From Histomonas meleagridis (Eukaryota; Parabasalia; Tritrichomonadida; Dientamoebidae): 64,000 nt of DNA. The notes under the pieces were generated by a model. That model made no database searches. It saw only the letters and a program-made list of their open reading frames with translations, and was not told where the DNA came from. The position numbers were made by a program, and so were the translations under genes. Of the stretch, positions 52,599 to 61,834 are shown piece by piece (position 1 is the first letter of the stretch; each line of letters begins with the position of its first letter). Location: the NCBI GenBank assembly GCA_020186115.1, contig WSYJ01000060.1, positions 1,798,001-1,862,000 on the forward strand. The letters run 5' to 3'.

Positions 52599-53240
52599 AT
52601 GGCTTGCTGCAAAAACTTTGCAACCTTCCTCATAGTCATTGCAAACCTTGCAATTTTAATTGCAGTCGTTATCGCTGCTGTCATCATCTACAGGAATGCA
52701 GATATCTCTCTTTGGGTTGATCTCATCAAATCAAACATTCCATTCATCTTCATCCTCGTCGTTGCTGCTTTCGCTGTTGTTTCATCAATTATTGGTTTCC
52801 TCTTCTGGTGCTGCCACAAACACAAATGCTGGACAATCACATATCTCGTTCTCGTACTTATCGTTATCATCCTCGAAGTTGTTGCTGTTGTTTTAGCTTA
52901 CTTATATCCAGATACAATCTTCAACCAAATTGAAGAAAACTGGGGTCAAGAAGGATTCCTCAATGCAACACAAATCTTTGAAGCCAGCTTCAAATGCTGT
53001 GGATTCAGATCATACAATAAACAAAACCACACTTATCAATGTGGATATGTTAACTACACTGGCAGCGAGAACGAAACATGCTACAACAAAATTAAGGATA
53101 CAGTTAATGAAAACTTTGACAGCTTGAAGATCGCAGTTATCGTTTTAATTGTTCTCGAATTTATCCTCTTAATCTGCTCCATTGTTGTTTCTTGCAAGTG
53201 CAAGGGCAGCTCATCTGGTGGAATCACCAACTTCAAATAA
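52599..53240 (+). CDS. tetraspanin-family membrane protein
   Basis: The 213-residue protein has four membrane helices (about 8-30, 47-70, 79-103, 173-198) with short cytosolic ends. The loop between helices 3 and 4 carries the tetraspanin CCG motif (133-135) plus further cysteines (148, 161) and several N-glycosylation sequons (NAT, NHT, NYT, NET). Juxtamembrane cysteines (Cys3, Cys4, Cys71, Cys72, Cys199, Cys201) are likely palmitoylation sites. Tetraspanins organise plasma-membrane domains and extracellular vesicles in trichomonads. Codons use more C at third positions than neighbours, a sign of high expression. The stop lies in AAATAAAT. Confidence 0.9.
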   Translation: MACCKNFATFLIVIANLAILIAVVIAAVIIYRNADISLWVDLIKSNIPFIFILVVAAFAVVSSIIGFLFWCCHKHKCWTITYLVLVLIVIILEVVAVVLAYLYPDTIFNQIEENWGQEGFLNATQIFEASFKCCGFRSYNKQNHTYQCGYVNYTGSENETCYNKIKDTVNENFDSLKIAVIVLIVLEFILLICSIVVSCKCKGSSSGGITNFK

Positions 53241-53459
53241 ATTTTCCATCTGATTTAATTTACACTTTTTAAAAAGAAAATTTTTCTATTTCTAAGCTTT
53301 ATATCAACGGTGAATTTCCTCTTTTGTTGACCTTTTTCATCATAAAGTTATCTTTTTCTCGCGAATTCTTGTGTTGATTTGACTTTTCTGTTCTTTTCAG
53401 ATAAAATTGTGACGAAAACAACGATGAAAAAATAAAATTAAAAAATTATTTGTTATTAT

Positions 53460-54179
53460 TTAGATCATTCTAAGGACGAGGGCGTCAATTAAGTTTTCGC
53501 GGTTTCCAAAGTCTCCCCCTTCGACGTAGTGGCGTCTTGGCTGACGGAATCCACCTTTTGGTGTGTTAAGTTGGAATGGCCAAAGGAACCTATTAGCAAC
53601 TGTAAAGTTGGGTCCACAGGTATAGATTTCATGTGCGACATCTTCTACTGATTCAATACCAAACTTGCCTAATGTAGCATATACAATTTCATTTGTTGTA
53701 AGTGGAAGACGTTGGCCATTGACTGACGCAAATCCACGTTCGAAGATTAACTTACGAACAACTTCTGGTGATGGATAACCATAAGCAACATATGGTTCAA
53801 CGCGTTTAAGCATTTCAATTGATGCCTTGTTAAGACGAACAAAGACAGCATTGAGTCTTTGACGAAGACGGAAAAGTTGGAGGATCTTTCTTGTTTGTGG
53901 TGCAATTCCATTAAGACCACGGATACGAATTACAAGAGCAACCTTTGCTTCAGCTGGAACATAGAAAGCGCCATCTGCAGCAGCTTTATTTTTGGCTTCT
54001 ATGATAGCCTTTTCATTAGCAAGAAGTTCTTGAGCATATTGCTTTGATCGTGCTAAGATACGTTCAGCGCGTTCTTTTGCTTCTTGTGCAAGAGCATCAC
54101 GCTTCTTAGTGTATTCAGCAGATTCTTTTTGCTTACGCTCTTGGATTTTCCTTAGTGTTTCTGGTAATGGCTTCGACAT
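53460..54179 (-). CDS. RPL7: 60S ribosomal protein uL30 (L7)
   Basis: The 239-residue protein starts at ATG 54179, 4 nt after the CCTTTT block; the six codons upstream in frame begin at TTG. It has the basic eukaryotic N-terminal extension (KPLPETLRKIQERKQKE) and the uL30 core: VALVIRIRGLNGIAPQTRKI, LNAVFVRLNKASIEMLKRVE and the C-terminal IYTCGPNFTVANRFLWPFQL. It is a structural protein of the 60S subunit. Stop codon in TAAATAAT. Confidence 0.97.
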   Translation of the reverse strand: MSKPLPETLRKIQERKQKESAEYTKKRDALAQEAKERAERILARSKQYAQELLANEKAIIEAKNKAAADGAFYVPAEAKVALVIRIRGLNGIAPQTRKILQLFRLRQRLNAVFVRLNKASIEMLKRVEPYVAYGYPSPEVVRKLIFERGFASVNGQRLPLTTNEIVYATLGKFGIESVEDVAHEIYTCGPNFTVANRFLWPFQLNTPKGGFRQPRRHYVEGGDFGNRENLIDALVLRMI

Positions 54180-54204
54180 CAGTAAAAGGCCGACCAAAAC
54201 CGCC
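54180..54204 (-). promoter_or_regulatory. ribosomal-protein promoter block of uL30
   Basis: Read in the gene direction: GGCGGTTTTGGTCGG, CCTTTT, 4 nt (ACTG), ATG. Same layout as in front of eL27 and uL2. Confidence 0.65.
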
Positions 54205-54276
54205 TTGAGTACGTTAAAAAATGCTTTGAAAAAAAAAGATATTTATACTTTAATATTAACTATATTATGTGGACCT

Positions 54277-54804
54277 CTATTCGATTTGATGATATTTCTC
54301 AAAAGCACCAACAACCGCCATACATTGATTTAATGGATTCAATGGATATTTCGAAAAACATGCGTGCGTATACTGTCCACGACTATCGTTGAGTGAAAGA
54401 CAGAGAAGAACAGATTCATTTGCAATAGTATTTGGATCAATAACTTTATTTGCATGTGGAGATACTGTGAAACGACATTTGGGAATTCCTGTCATCGAAT
54501 TTTTTATAGTTAACAGATTTGTTCTGCCTGATTTTACACCTTCACCTCTAAATAATTGCTTTAATGAATGACGAAAATCTTTTAATGAAGAAGAAACACT
54601 AAAAAGAGGTGAAACTTCTATAATTACTTCTTTGGCTTCAAGGTAGAAGCGTATTTTCCCGCATTGCCATAAACTTGTTTTATTCATGCTGTATAGAATT
54701 TCATGAGCAAAATCAAGTTGAGCCAAGTGAGGGAGTTTCCCGTCATCTGTAAGTGCTACGTCTGAAAGATCAATTGTTATATAAAGAATTGATGGATTAG
54801 CCAT
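54277..54804 (-). CDS. hypothetical protein (175 aa)
   Basis: Not recognised. The frame runs from an ATG at 54804 to a stop 97 bases before uL30's start and has no membrane segment. It begins with a strand-like ILYITIDLSDVALTDDGK and includes ECVLLCLSLNDSRG-like hydrophobic strands (ESVLLCLSLNDSRGQYTHAC). It shares a 63-bp divergent promoter region with the Sel1-like gene, in which GGTGTCACTTTTGCC includes a TCACT on the + strand. Confidence 0.65.
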   Translation of the reverse strand: MANPSILYITIDLSDVALTDDGKLPHLAQLDFAHEILYSMNKTSLWQCGKIRFYLEAKEVIIEVSPLFSVSSSLKDFRHSLKQLFRGEGVKSGRTNLLTIKNSMTGIPKCRFTVSPHANKVIDPNTIANESVLLCLSLNDSRGQYTHACFSKYPLNPLNQCMAVVGAFEKYHQIE

Positions 54805-54867
54805 TTGTTGGTGTCACTTTTGCCTTTGCCTTTGGCTGTTTAAGAAAAATAAACCATTGAAATCATA

Positions 54868-55743
54868 ATGCTTTCAGTTTTCATATTGCAATGCAGATTT
54901 ATTCCAATGCAATGGGCTACAACACCAAATGCTAATGACACATTTCATAAATTTGCATGTAAAGGGTGGTCTTGTTTCCAAAATAGTTATTTAAAACATC
55001 AAGAAGATGAATTTAATGAAATCATTGAAATGTTTCAAAATTATACAATTAACGAAACTTTCCCAGCCAAGCTATTTTCTCTTTTGGATAGAGGTTATGA
55101 GCCAGCATATTGTGCAATTGGTCTATTCGAAATGATTGGATTTGGTTACTTTGAGAAAAACTTAACATCTTCCTATAACAACCTAATTGAAGGATCTAAA
55201 AAGGGTATGTGGTCATGTAATGAAGCTCTTTCATTCCATCCATTTGGAAATAAAAATTATACCAAAATTGCAGCTTCTCAAGGAGCAATTTGGTCCATGT
55301 TCCGCTTATCCCTCGAAACTTCCAATGCAACTGAATCACTTGATCTTTTGATGCATCTTGCAACAATTTCATCATATTATTGGTGGAAAAGAAGACTTTC
55401 TGGACCTGAATATTCGGATGCAATATCAGTAATTTTAGGTCTTACTTATGGTGACAAAGCAAAAGCATGGAAAATTTTGGAAAGATTAACTGATGAAGGA
55501 AATCTGCCATCAGCAATATGGAAAGCTGAAGGTTTGCGCACAGGTGAAATTGGAAGAGTCAATGTAACCGAGGCTATTGAGACGCTAAAACCTTTTATAT
55601 CAAGCTCACGATGGATGATTGATTTGAATGGAGCAATTAAGTCAAATGATAAATTTGACCTGAAAATGGTAATTGAAATTTCATCGCTTCTTGGGAACTC
55701 GAATGCGAAGGCTTTGTTATCTTTTCCTTATTTGTTTGAATAA
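54868..55743 (+). CDS. secreted or ER-lumenal Sel1-like repeat protein
   Basis: The 291-residue product starts with a short hydrophobic segment (MLSVFILQCRFIP) that may be a signal peptide and has several N-glycosylation sequons (NYT, NET, NLT, NAT, NVT), suggesting passage through the ER. It shows Sel1-like helical repeats: YEPAYCAIGLFEMIGFG, GNLPSAIWKAEGLRTGEIG, NVTEAIETLKP. A reduced Hrd3/SEL1L-like ER-associated degradation factor is a reasonable guess but no transmembrane anchor is seen. Stop in GAATAAAT. Confidence 0.6.
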   Translation: MLSVFILQCRFIPMQWATTPNANDTFHKFACKGWSCFQNSYLKHQEDEFNEIIEMFQNYTINETFPAKLFSLLDRGYEPAYCAIGLFEMIGFGYFEKNLTSSYNNLIEGSKKGMWSCNEALSFHPFGNKNYTKIAASQGAIWSMFRLSLETSNATESLDLLMHLATISSYYWWKRRLSGPEYSDAISVILGLTYGDKAKAWKILERLTDEGNLPSAIWKAEGLRTGEIGRVNVTEAIETLKPFISSSRWMIDLNGAIKSNDKFDLKMVIEISSLLGNSNAKALLSFPYLFE

Positions 55744-55916
55744 ATATTGTTTACATTCTACAACTACAATTGTTCAACTTTTAAAGAGAAAACAATTAAT
55801 TAATGGAAATGATTTCTTTACAAATGGTTAACAAACGAAAAAAACAATTTTTGAAAAAAATTAAATGGTGAAAAAGAGAAATGATATTTGAAATATATGA
55901 CATAAGTCAAAAGCAC

Positions 55917-56288
55917 TCATTCTAGTTCAGGAACGGGAATCCAAGAAATATTAAAATGCTCAAAGATATCAAATTTCTCTTTTGGATATATGAATTGTGG
56001 TTCAGCTGCTGACCCAAGTGATTCACCTCCTTCTGGTATTTCTTTTGGCGTAACGTATTCTAATGAAGCAAATTTAGTTGTTCCAGGAAGTTGGATGTGA
56101 ATTCTTGAAGGATCATATTTAGGGATTGGTTCTTCATCATTAACTTCTACATCAATGTCAACGTCATCAATTTCGAACTTATGTTGTTTATTCAACGCAG
56201 CAAGAGCCTTTTGATCTAACCAATTTTCCACCACTTTAAAAATGAGGTGCCCCACAAAGAAGAAAACATGTAAAACATCAGCAAACAT
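55917..56288 (-). CDS. hypothetical protein with N-terminal hydrophobic helix (123 aa)
   Basis: Not recognised. A hydrophobic start (MFADVLHVFFFVGHLIFKVV) could be a membrane anchor or signal, followed by an acidic stretch (EIDDVDIDVEVNDEEPIP) and a C-terminal part ending WIPVPELE. The ORF has coding-like composition and lies tail to tail with the Sel1-like gene. Confidence 0.5.
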   Translation of the reverse strand: MFADVLHVFFFVGHLIFKVVENWLDQKALAALNKQHKFEIDDVDIDVEVNDEEPIPKYDPSRIHIQLPGTTKFASLEYVTPKEIPEGGESLGSAAEPQFIYPKEKFDIFEHFNISWIPVPELE

Positions 56289-56537
56289 GGAAATTTGTTT
56301 TGATCAATGTTTTTATTTATTCTCACTTGTATTTATTTTAAATTTTGAAATTCATGTTATAATTTAAATCAAAAAATATATTTAATACCCATGTATATTT
56401 TTTAACATATACTAAAAATGAATAATTAGAACTAAGTGGCTATTTGTTTAATTTCGAAAAAAGCAAAATCAAGATGCTTATTCATTTCTTTATTGCTCGT
56501 CTATATTTTCACTATGTTTGTTTGAGAAAAATGGGAA

Positions 56538-57155
56538 ATGTTCGAGGGCGAAACATCCTTTCCATCAATATTAAGTAAAATAATTTTGTTTTCAGAATTT
56601 ATGACAATTGTTTTAGCTTCAGCGCAAGACCCAAACACTCAAATTTTAATACTTGATATACTTCAAACATTTTTCTGTTGGCCATCTAAATTTCAGGGAT
56701 TTCTTATTTTTGTTTTGACGTATTCTATGCGCAGTATTGAAAGAATATTGGGAACAACGTCTTTTCTGATATTTTTAATATACAATTTAATTTGTTTTAT
56801 TCCAGTGTTTTTATTGGTTATGCACTTTGAAGGAGCAACCCACCATTTCCCATTTTTGCTTTTTATCCCATTTTCTCTTTTCATTTATTCACTTTTCAAT
56901 ATACCCTCCACCTTCATTCATTTTCCCCTCACAGATAAAACTTTGGTGTGTATGATAATGTTCCTTTTTATTCTTCACCACATATTACCTTATGTATTAA
57001 CTTTAATTTCTGTATCATTTGGAAACTTTTTTTGGAATATTGACCTATTCAAGATGCGTTTTTTGTTAACAGGACATAGGGAAAGATCTCAAACAGAATC
57101 ACAAGAAAGACTTATAATTGATGATCAACATGATGAACAAGAAGCAGAGCCATAA
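56538..57155 (+). CDS. rhomboid-like membrane protein, UBAC2-like
   Basis: The 205-residue protein has five or six membrane helices. SIERILGTTSFLIFLIYNLI matches the ERxxGSxKF(x)xFL helix of UBAC2, and FPLTDKTLVCMIMFLFIL matches its ITNKTLVYILGLQL; the segment SVSFGNFFWNIDLFK corresponds to the final G...Y...N-F helix. No catalytic Ser-His pair of rhomboid proteases is visible, so it would be a pseudoprotease, as in UBAC2 and Derlins, which act in ER protein quality control. The tail is acidic. No UBA domain follows. Derlin is an alternative. Confidence 0.6.
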   Translation: MFEGETSFPSILSKIILFSEFMTIVLASAQDPNTQILILDILQTFFCWPSKFQGFLIFVLTYSMRSIERILGTTSFLIFLIYNLICFIPVFLLVMHFEGATHHFPFLLFIPFSLFIYSLFNIPSTFIHFPLTDKTLVCMIMFLFILHHILPYVLTLISVSFGNFFWNIDLFKMRFLLTGHRERSQTESQERLIIDDQHDEQEAEP

Positions 57156-57383
57156 ATTTCCAAACAATTACTTCACCGAAAATAATCAATTTAAATGCTT
57201 TGCTTGCATCAAAATTGATTTTTTTACGATTAGGTCAATCACTATTTTTTTTTTTAATTTATATAAAACTATACATTCTTTCATTTATTTTTTTTTGTGA
57301 ATTTGAAACAAATATTCCAATGTTTGTCTCATTTTTTGGTATCTTTAAAGAGAAACAAATTTCAATAACTTATCTAAAAGTGT

Positions 57384-58058
57384 ATGAAACGACCGTTAAT
57401 ATCCCAAGCGACCACAGATTTGATGGATTCTGATCTTCAATATTTTCTTTCTTTTAGTCAATATGTAGATGAAAATTTAATTAAAAACTTATCAAGTGAA
57501 AAAACAAAAGAATCATCTCAGCAAACAAAATCTAATAAAAAGAAACAAATCAAAGAAAAGAAGCCAAAGGAGCGCAAAATTAAAACAGTTACATTGGATG
57601 CTGCTGATATACCAATAGAACCTGAGGAAGAAAACAATAATCAACAAGAAGAACAGTCCGGATATTCAGAAAGTGAAACGGAAACTACAAAAGAATCATC
57701 TAAGCCACAATATCAATTTTCTAAACTTGATCTCCCGGTTCAAGTCAGTACTTCTATGAAGAAAGGCAAAAATAAATATCAAAAATTAAGAGAAGCCACA
57801 AAGCGTGAAAAACTAGAAGCTGCTGACCCTGAGGCTGCAGCATGGAACAAAGCTAAGATAGCAGCTGAAGGAGGAAAGGTTGATCCAAATGCAGCACAAA
57901 TTCGTAAGAGCATCAAGAAAGAAAAGAAGATGAAACAAAAGAAGTATGAAAAGAAGCTTGAAAGGGCCCAAAAGCTTGAGAAAATGGCTAATAATAAAAA
58001 CAAACCAAAGGGAGGAAAGAAGAACAAACGTCCTTCATTTAACAAAAAACGCAAATAA
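57384..58058 (+). CDS. SURF6/Rrp14-like ribosome biogenesis protein
   Basis: The 224-residue product is very Lys- and Glu-rich. The C-terminal half (about 125-200: KYQKLREATKREKLEAADPE, EAAAWNKAKIAAEGGKVDPN then KSIKKEKKMKQKKYEKKLER) follows the SURF6 domain pattern W-x-K-A-x-x-x-A-x-G-x-K-V-x-D-x-x-x-x-x-K-x-x-K-x-x-E-x-x-K. The tail (KPKGGKKNKRPSFNKKRK) is a likely nucleolar signal. SURF6/Rrp14 acts in pre-60S assembly. Confidence 0.7.
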   Translation: MKRPLISQATTDLMDSDLQYFLSFSQYVDENLIKNLSSEKTKESSQQTKSNKKKQIKEKKPKERKIKTVTLDAADIPIEPEEENNNQQEEQSGYSESETETTKESSKPQYQFSKLDLPVQVSTSMKKGKNKYQKLREATKREKLEAADPEAAAWNKAKIAAEGGKVDPNAAQIRKSIKKEKKMKQKKYEKKLERAQKLEKMANNKNKPKGGKKNKRPSFNKKRK

Positions 58059-58333
58059 TGAAATAAATTCTCAGTGTACAAGTAAAATAATTTTGTTGAT
58101 GTTAGTGTTCTTCGATAAGATTTTAAAAACTGTAAAATGAGATATTAATTAAAGTTTGAAAACATTGCAATTTAAAAACTCAAATAAATTTTTTGCCGAA
58201 CATAAACATAAGGAGTAAGCTTAAATAAACTTGATATTGAAGTATTGATGATAAATTTTAAGGATGAAAAAATTCTTTGCTGAAACAAAACCGTTTATTA
58301 TAACCGTTTTATTTAACGTACAAGCTAACAAGA

Positions 58334-59464
58334 ATGGAAGAAGAGGAAGAAAACCAAATTTTTAATTTTAAAGAACCAAACCTCATGCAAAAAATCGAAA
58401 ATGCGATAAAATATAGCTCATCAGATTCAAGTGATTCTTTTGATCATTCTTTTGAAAATACAACTTTGGCAAATGATTTCCCTGATTCATTTGTTTTAGA
58501 TAAAGAAATACAAGAAGAATCCTCTAATACAAGTGATATTTCGTATGAAGATTTCAAACATTTATATAATAAAATAATGCGACAAAAAAAATTAATAGAA
58601 TATCACAAAAAGCATATTCAAATGGAATATGATTGGATACAAAAAGAAAAAGCAAGAATCGCAAAAATGAAAAAAGAAACAGAAAAACAAGTTAATGTAA
58701 TTGAAAATTCAAATAAAGTTTGTGCAAATTGCCAACATCTCAAAGATGAATATGAACAAGAGAAAGCTCAATGGGCAATAGAAAAGAAAGAACTTCTCTT
58801 ACGTATACAAGCACTTCAATCATTTCTTTCATCTGATCTTGAATCCAAGAAAGTAACCAAAACTTATGATGAGAATGCCAAAAGTTCAAAGAAGCATTAT
58901 AAAACTAAATATGAAGTACACCAATTAAAGAAAGAAAAAAACCCTAAATCACAAAAAAAGATTCCACGCAAATCACCAATCAAATACCAAATAACTCCAA
59001 TTGTTGATAATATTCCAAATGTTTATAATCATACAAAAAAGCAAAAGATAATATTTCCTATTGAAAAACAACATCTTGACTTCAAATTGAAACTTAATCA
59101 ACCAACAACAGAAGAAATTAAGCCTAATGGTCAAATTGTTAGAAAGTATCGAAATGGAACAACAGAAATACAGTACAAAGATGGAACAAGAAAAGTCTGG
59201 TGTGGAAATGTTAATTATATTTTCTATACGAATGGAGATATCGAAAAAGAATTTGAAGATGGAGTTAAAAGTTACAAGTTCAAAGAAACAGGTACTGTTG
59301 AAATATCAAATTTAAATAATTCCACAATTTATGTATTTTCAAATGGCCAAAAGGAGATGCACGATATGAATGGAGAAATATCAATTCAATTTCCAAATGG
59401 TCATACTAAAATATTTAACCCATTATTTGATACAGATTCTTCTTCTGAAAAATCTATAGAATAA
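58334..59464 (+). CDS. short SAS-4/CPAP-like protein with TCP10 C-terminal domain
   Basis: The 376-residue protein has an acidic N-terminus, a coiled coil (about 78-180) containing a CANC pair (VCANCQHL) and the TCP10_C (G-box) beta repeat domain at the C-terminus (about 255-370): IKPNGQIVRKYRNGTTEIQY, KDGTRKVWCGNVNYIFYTNG and FPNGHTKIFNP. This repeating D/N-G-x-x-x-x-x-Y pattern is specific to CPAP/SAS-4 and TCP10. In CPAP the G-box binds STIL/SAS-5 in centriole assembly. The protein lacks the tubulin-binding region and is far shorter than CPAP. Confidence 0.8.
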   Translation: MEEEEENQIFNFKEPNLMQKIENAIKYSSSDSSDSFDHSFENTTLANDFPDSFVLDKEIQEESSNTSDISYEDFKHLYNKIMRQKKLIEYHKKHIQMEYDWIQKEKARIAKMKKETEKQVNVIENSNKVCANCQHLKDEYEQEKAQWAIEKKELLLRIQALQSFLSSDLESKKVTKTYDENAKSSKKHYKTKYEVHQLKKEKNPKSQKKIPRKSPIKYQITPIVDNIPNVYNHTKKQKIIFPIEKQHLDFKLKLNQPTTEEIKPNGQIVRKYRNGTTEIQYKDGTRKVWCGNVNYIFYTNGDIEKEFEDGVKSYKFKETGTVEISNLNNSTIYVFSNGQKEMHDMNGEISIQFPNGHTKIFNPLFDTDSSSEKSIE

Positions 59465-59554
59465 TGAATTTAAATGTTTTTATTTCTTGGAAAAAATAAA
59501 ATGTTTTTATTAACAGATAAATTTTTATTTTCATATAACATTTCTAACGGTTTT

Positions 59555-59579
59555 GACGGTTTGGTCCTGCCTTTTAGGA
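59555..59579 (+). promoter_or_regulatory. ribosomal-protein promoter block of uL2
   Basis: GACGGTTTGGTCCTG, then CCTTTT, then 4 nt (AGGA) and ATG. Same layout as the blocks of eL27 and uL30. Confidence 0.65.
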
Positions 59580-60338
59580 ATGGGTCATATCATCCGTGCA
59601 CAACGTAAAGGTAATGGTAATGTTTTCCGTGCCCACACACACCACAGGAAAGGCGCTGCCAAGTTCATGCCATTAACAGCTGCTCAAAGATCTGCTCAAA
59701 TTGTTGGTGTTGTCAAAGACATCATCCACGATCCAGGAAGAGGTGCACCACTTGCCCAACTTGTTTTCCAAAAGTCTGGTAAAGCAGGTCTTGAAAGGCA
59801 TCTTGTTATCGCTCCAGAAGGTATCCACACCGGTCAATTAATCCAAGTTGGTTCCACAGCCTCCCTTCATGTCGGTAACATTCTCCCACTCGGCCAAATC
59901 CCAGAGGGTGCTGAAGTTTGCAATGTTGAACATCATCCAGGAGATGGCGGTCGTTATGGCCGTTGCTCAGGCGATTCATGCCGTGTCATCACACACAATG
60001 ATGATGGTTACACACGTGTCCAACTTCCATCCGGTCGTAAAGTCGTTGTTTCCAGCAACTGCCGCGCATATCTTGGAGTTGTATCTGGTGGTGGTCGTCT
60101 CGAAAAGCCACTCCTTAAGGCCGGTACAGTTGCCCACAAATACGCAGCCAAGAGGAAGGCATGGCCAGTTGTCCGTGGTACAGCAATGAACCCAGTCGAT
60201 CACCCATACGGTGGTGGTTCACATCAACACATCGGTAAGCCATCAACAGTCTCTCGTAACGCTCGTCCAGGTCAAAAGGTTGGTCTCGTTGCAGCTCGTC
60301 GTACTGGTCGCAGGAGGGGTACAATCTCAGTCGTCTAA
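59580..60338 (+). CDS. RPL8: 60S ribosomal protein uL2 (L8)
   Basis: The 252-residue protein starts at ATG 59580 ([13 protein letters not shown], compare MGRVIRGQRKG in other eukaryotes); nine upstream codons in frame start at TTG and overlap the promoter block. Signatures: [36 protein letters not shown] and the C-terminal [20 protein letters not shown] with the conserved His that sits at the peptidyl transferase centre. Codons are rich in C at third positions, as in highly expressed trichomonad genes. The stop overlaps TAAAC. Confidence 0.98.
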   Translation: MGHIIRAQRKGNGNVFRAHTHHRKGAAKFMPLTAAQRSAQIVGVVKDIIHDPGRGAPLAQLVFQKSGKAGLERHLVIAPEGIHTGQLIQVGSTASLHVGNILPLGQIPEGAEVCNVEHHPGDGGRYGRCSGDSCRVITHNDDGYTRVQLPSGRKVVVSSNCRAYLGVVSGGGRLEKPLLKAGTVAHKYAAKRKAWPVVRGTAMNPVDHPYGGGSHQHIGKPSTVSRNARPGQKVGLVAARRTGRRRGTISVV

Positions 60339-60619
60339 ACAACAAAGCAAATTTTTTAATATATATGTTATTTCATGGTGAAAAGTGAAAATTTTGGAAA
60401 TCTTTATACACTGCTTAAGATCTATTGGTACGACTGGATGTTTTTGAAAAATAAAAAATATGCACAGGACGTGTCAAGATTGAGGTTCGTTATAATGTAG
60501 AACCAACACATATGGTTCGAAATCAATTTTGTAACAAGAAATTCATGTTTTTATGTGAGAAATTTAATAAACTTTTTGATAATGTAAAGCAGTGAAATTT
60601 CAAAAGTTTATTTTTTTAA
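60339..60619. other. intergenic
   Basis: Short spacer between uL2 and ankyrin locus C; no feature seen. Confidence 0.35.
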
Positions 60620-61834
60620 ATGAATCAAAATCAAACAGCAACAACAAACCAGAAATCACAAAATGAATGGGAAACATTTGCAGAGCTCGAAAACATAATC
60701 TTTGGTTTGAATATAGATAATTTTGCTCAATCATCAAATTTTATTATCAGCAAATTTTGTAAAGAATATCCAATATCTTATGATATCATTATATGCCGAA
60801 TGATATATACATCTCTTCTGATTAATAGTAATAATTTTGATATATATTTGAGATTATTACAAGAAATTGAAAAATATGAAGAAAATAATAAAATCAACTC
60901 AAAAATAATAAATTTATTTTCTCAATTTCTACTTAAAAAAAACACACAAGAATCATTTCATTTACTTAATTACATGATTGAGCATAATTTACTTGAATCA
61001 AAAATCATACAAAATATAAGTGAACCATTTTTTGTTCATATTAATCAAGATAAACCAGATAAATATGAATATTCATTTGATCAAGAAAATATTGCTTATG
61101 AAGAACTATCAAAGAATGATTTTGCACTTCATAAGCAATTAATTGAAGAAGAACATAATCCGAATAAAATTGCAAAAATAATTCGAGATGATGAAATCGA
61201 AAAACTTCAAGAAATGTCATCACAAACAAATTTTGATTTTACTCAAACAATTCCAAAATCAATTTATGAAAGATGTTCATTTATTAATCAAAAAAATGTT
61301 ACATTAATTGATTATGCAGCATTTTTTGGATCAATTAAATGTTTTAAGTATTTACTTATGAATGGTGCAAATGTGGAATACACAGGTAAATATGCAGTTG
61401 CAGGCGGAAATGAAGAAATCATTCATTTATGTGAACAAAATCATTCATCATTTGAAGATGCATATGAAACAGCAATTATGTTTCATCGAAATGAAATTTT
61501 TAAATATATTTATGAAAATAAAATTGAAGATATTAACATTTTAAAAAAATTAGGAAAAAAATGCGTTTCATGTTTTAATTATGAAATTTTTACATATTTA
61601 GAAAAAGAAGGAATGAAAATTAATGAAAATATCATTAACGAAGCAGCAAAAATTGGAAATATTTTTCTTGTAAAATATTTCATTAAAAATAATCATCTTC
61701 CAGAAAATATTCTAGTTTTTGCTTCATTTTCAGGAAATATTGAACTTTTTACATACATTTTAAAGCAAGAAGGAATTGATTTTAATGCTAAAGATATTTA
61801 TTTGTATTATTTAGAATTTATTTTAATAATTTAA
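60620..61834 (+). CDS. DUF3447/ankyrin family protein, locus C first ORF
   Basis: The 404-codon ORF is the most complete family member here. The N-terminal helical half (ETFAELENIIFGLNIDNFAQ, YPISYDIIICRMIYTSLLIN) is followed by the degenerate ankyrin section SIYERCSFINQKNVTLIDYA, FKYLLMNGANVEYTGKYAVA and FSGNIELFTYILKQEGIDFN. As in locus A it ends right after AKDIYLYYLEF, at the stop in the first spacer of a module array, so the protein may be longer if the spacers are removed from RNA. Function unknown. Confidence 0.85.
   Translation: MNQNQTATTNQKSQNEWETFAELENIIFGLNIDNFAQSSNFIISKFCKEYPISYDIIICRMIYTSLLINSNNFDIYLRLLQEIEKYEENNKINSKIINLFSQFLLKKNTQESFHLLNYMIEHNLLESKIIQNISEPFFVHINQDKPDKYEYSFDQENIAYEELSKNDFALHKQLIEEEHNPNKIAKIIRDDEIEKLQEMSSQTNFDFTQTIPKSIYERCSFINQKNVTLIDYAAFFGSIKCFKYLLMNGANVEYTGKYAVAGGNEEIIHLCEQNHSSFEDAYETAIMFHRNEIFKYIYENKIEDINILKKLGKKCVSCFNYEIFTYLEKEGMKINENIINEAAKIGNIFLVKYFIKNNHLPENILVFASFSGNIELFTYILKQEGIDFNAKDIYLYYLEFILII

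Noticed and set aside
57118-57433. Short ORFs between the UBAC2-like and SURF6-like genes
   Set aside because: Phe- and Ile-rich translation of T-rich spacer; no coding character.
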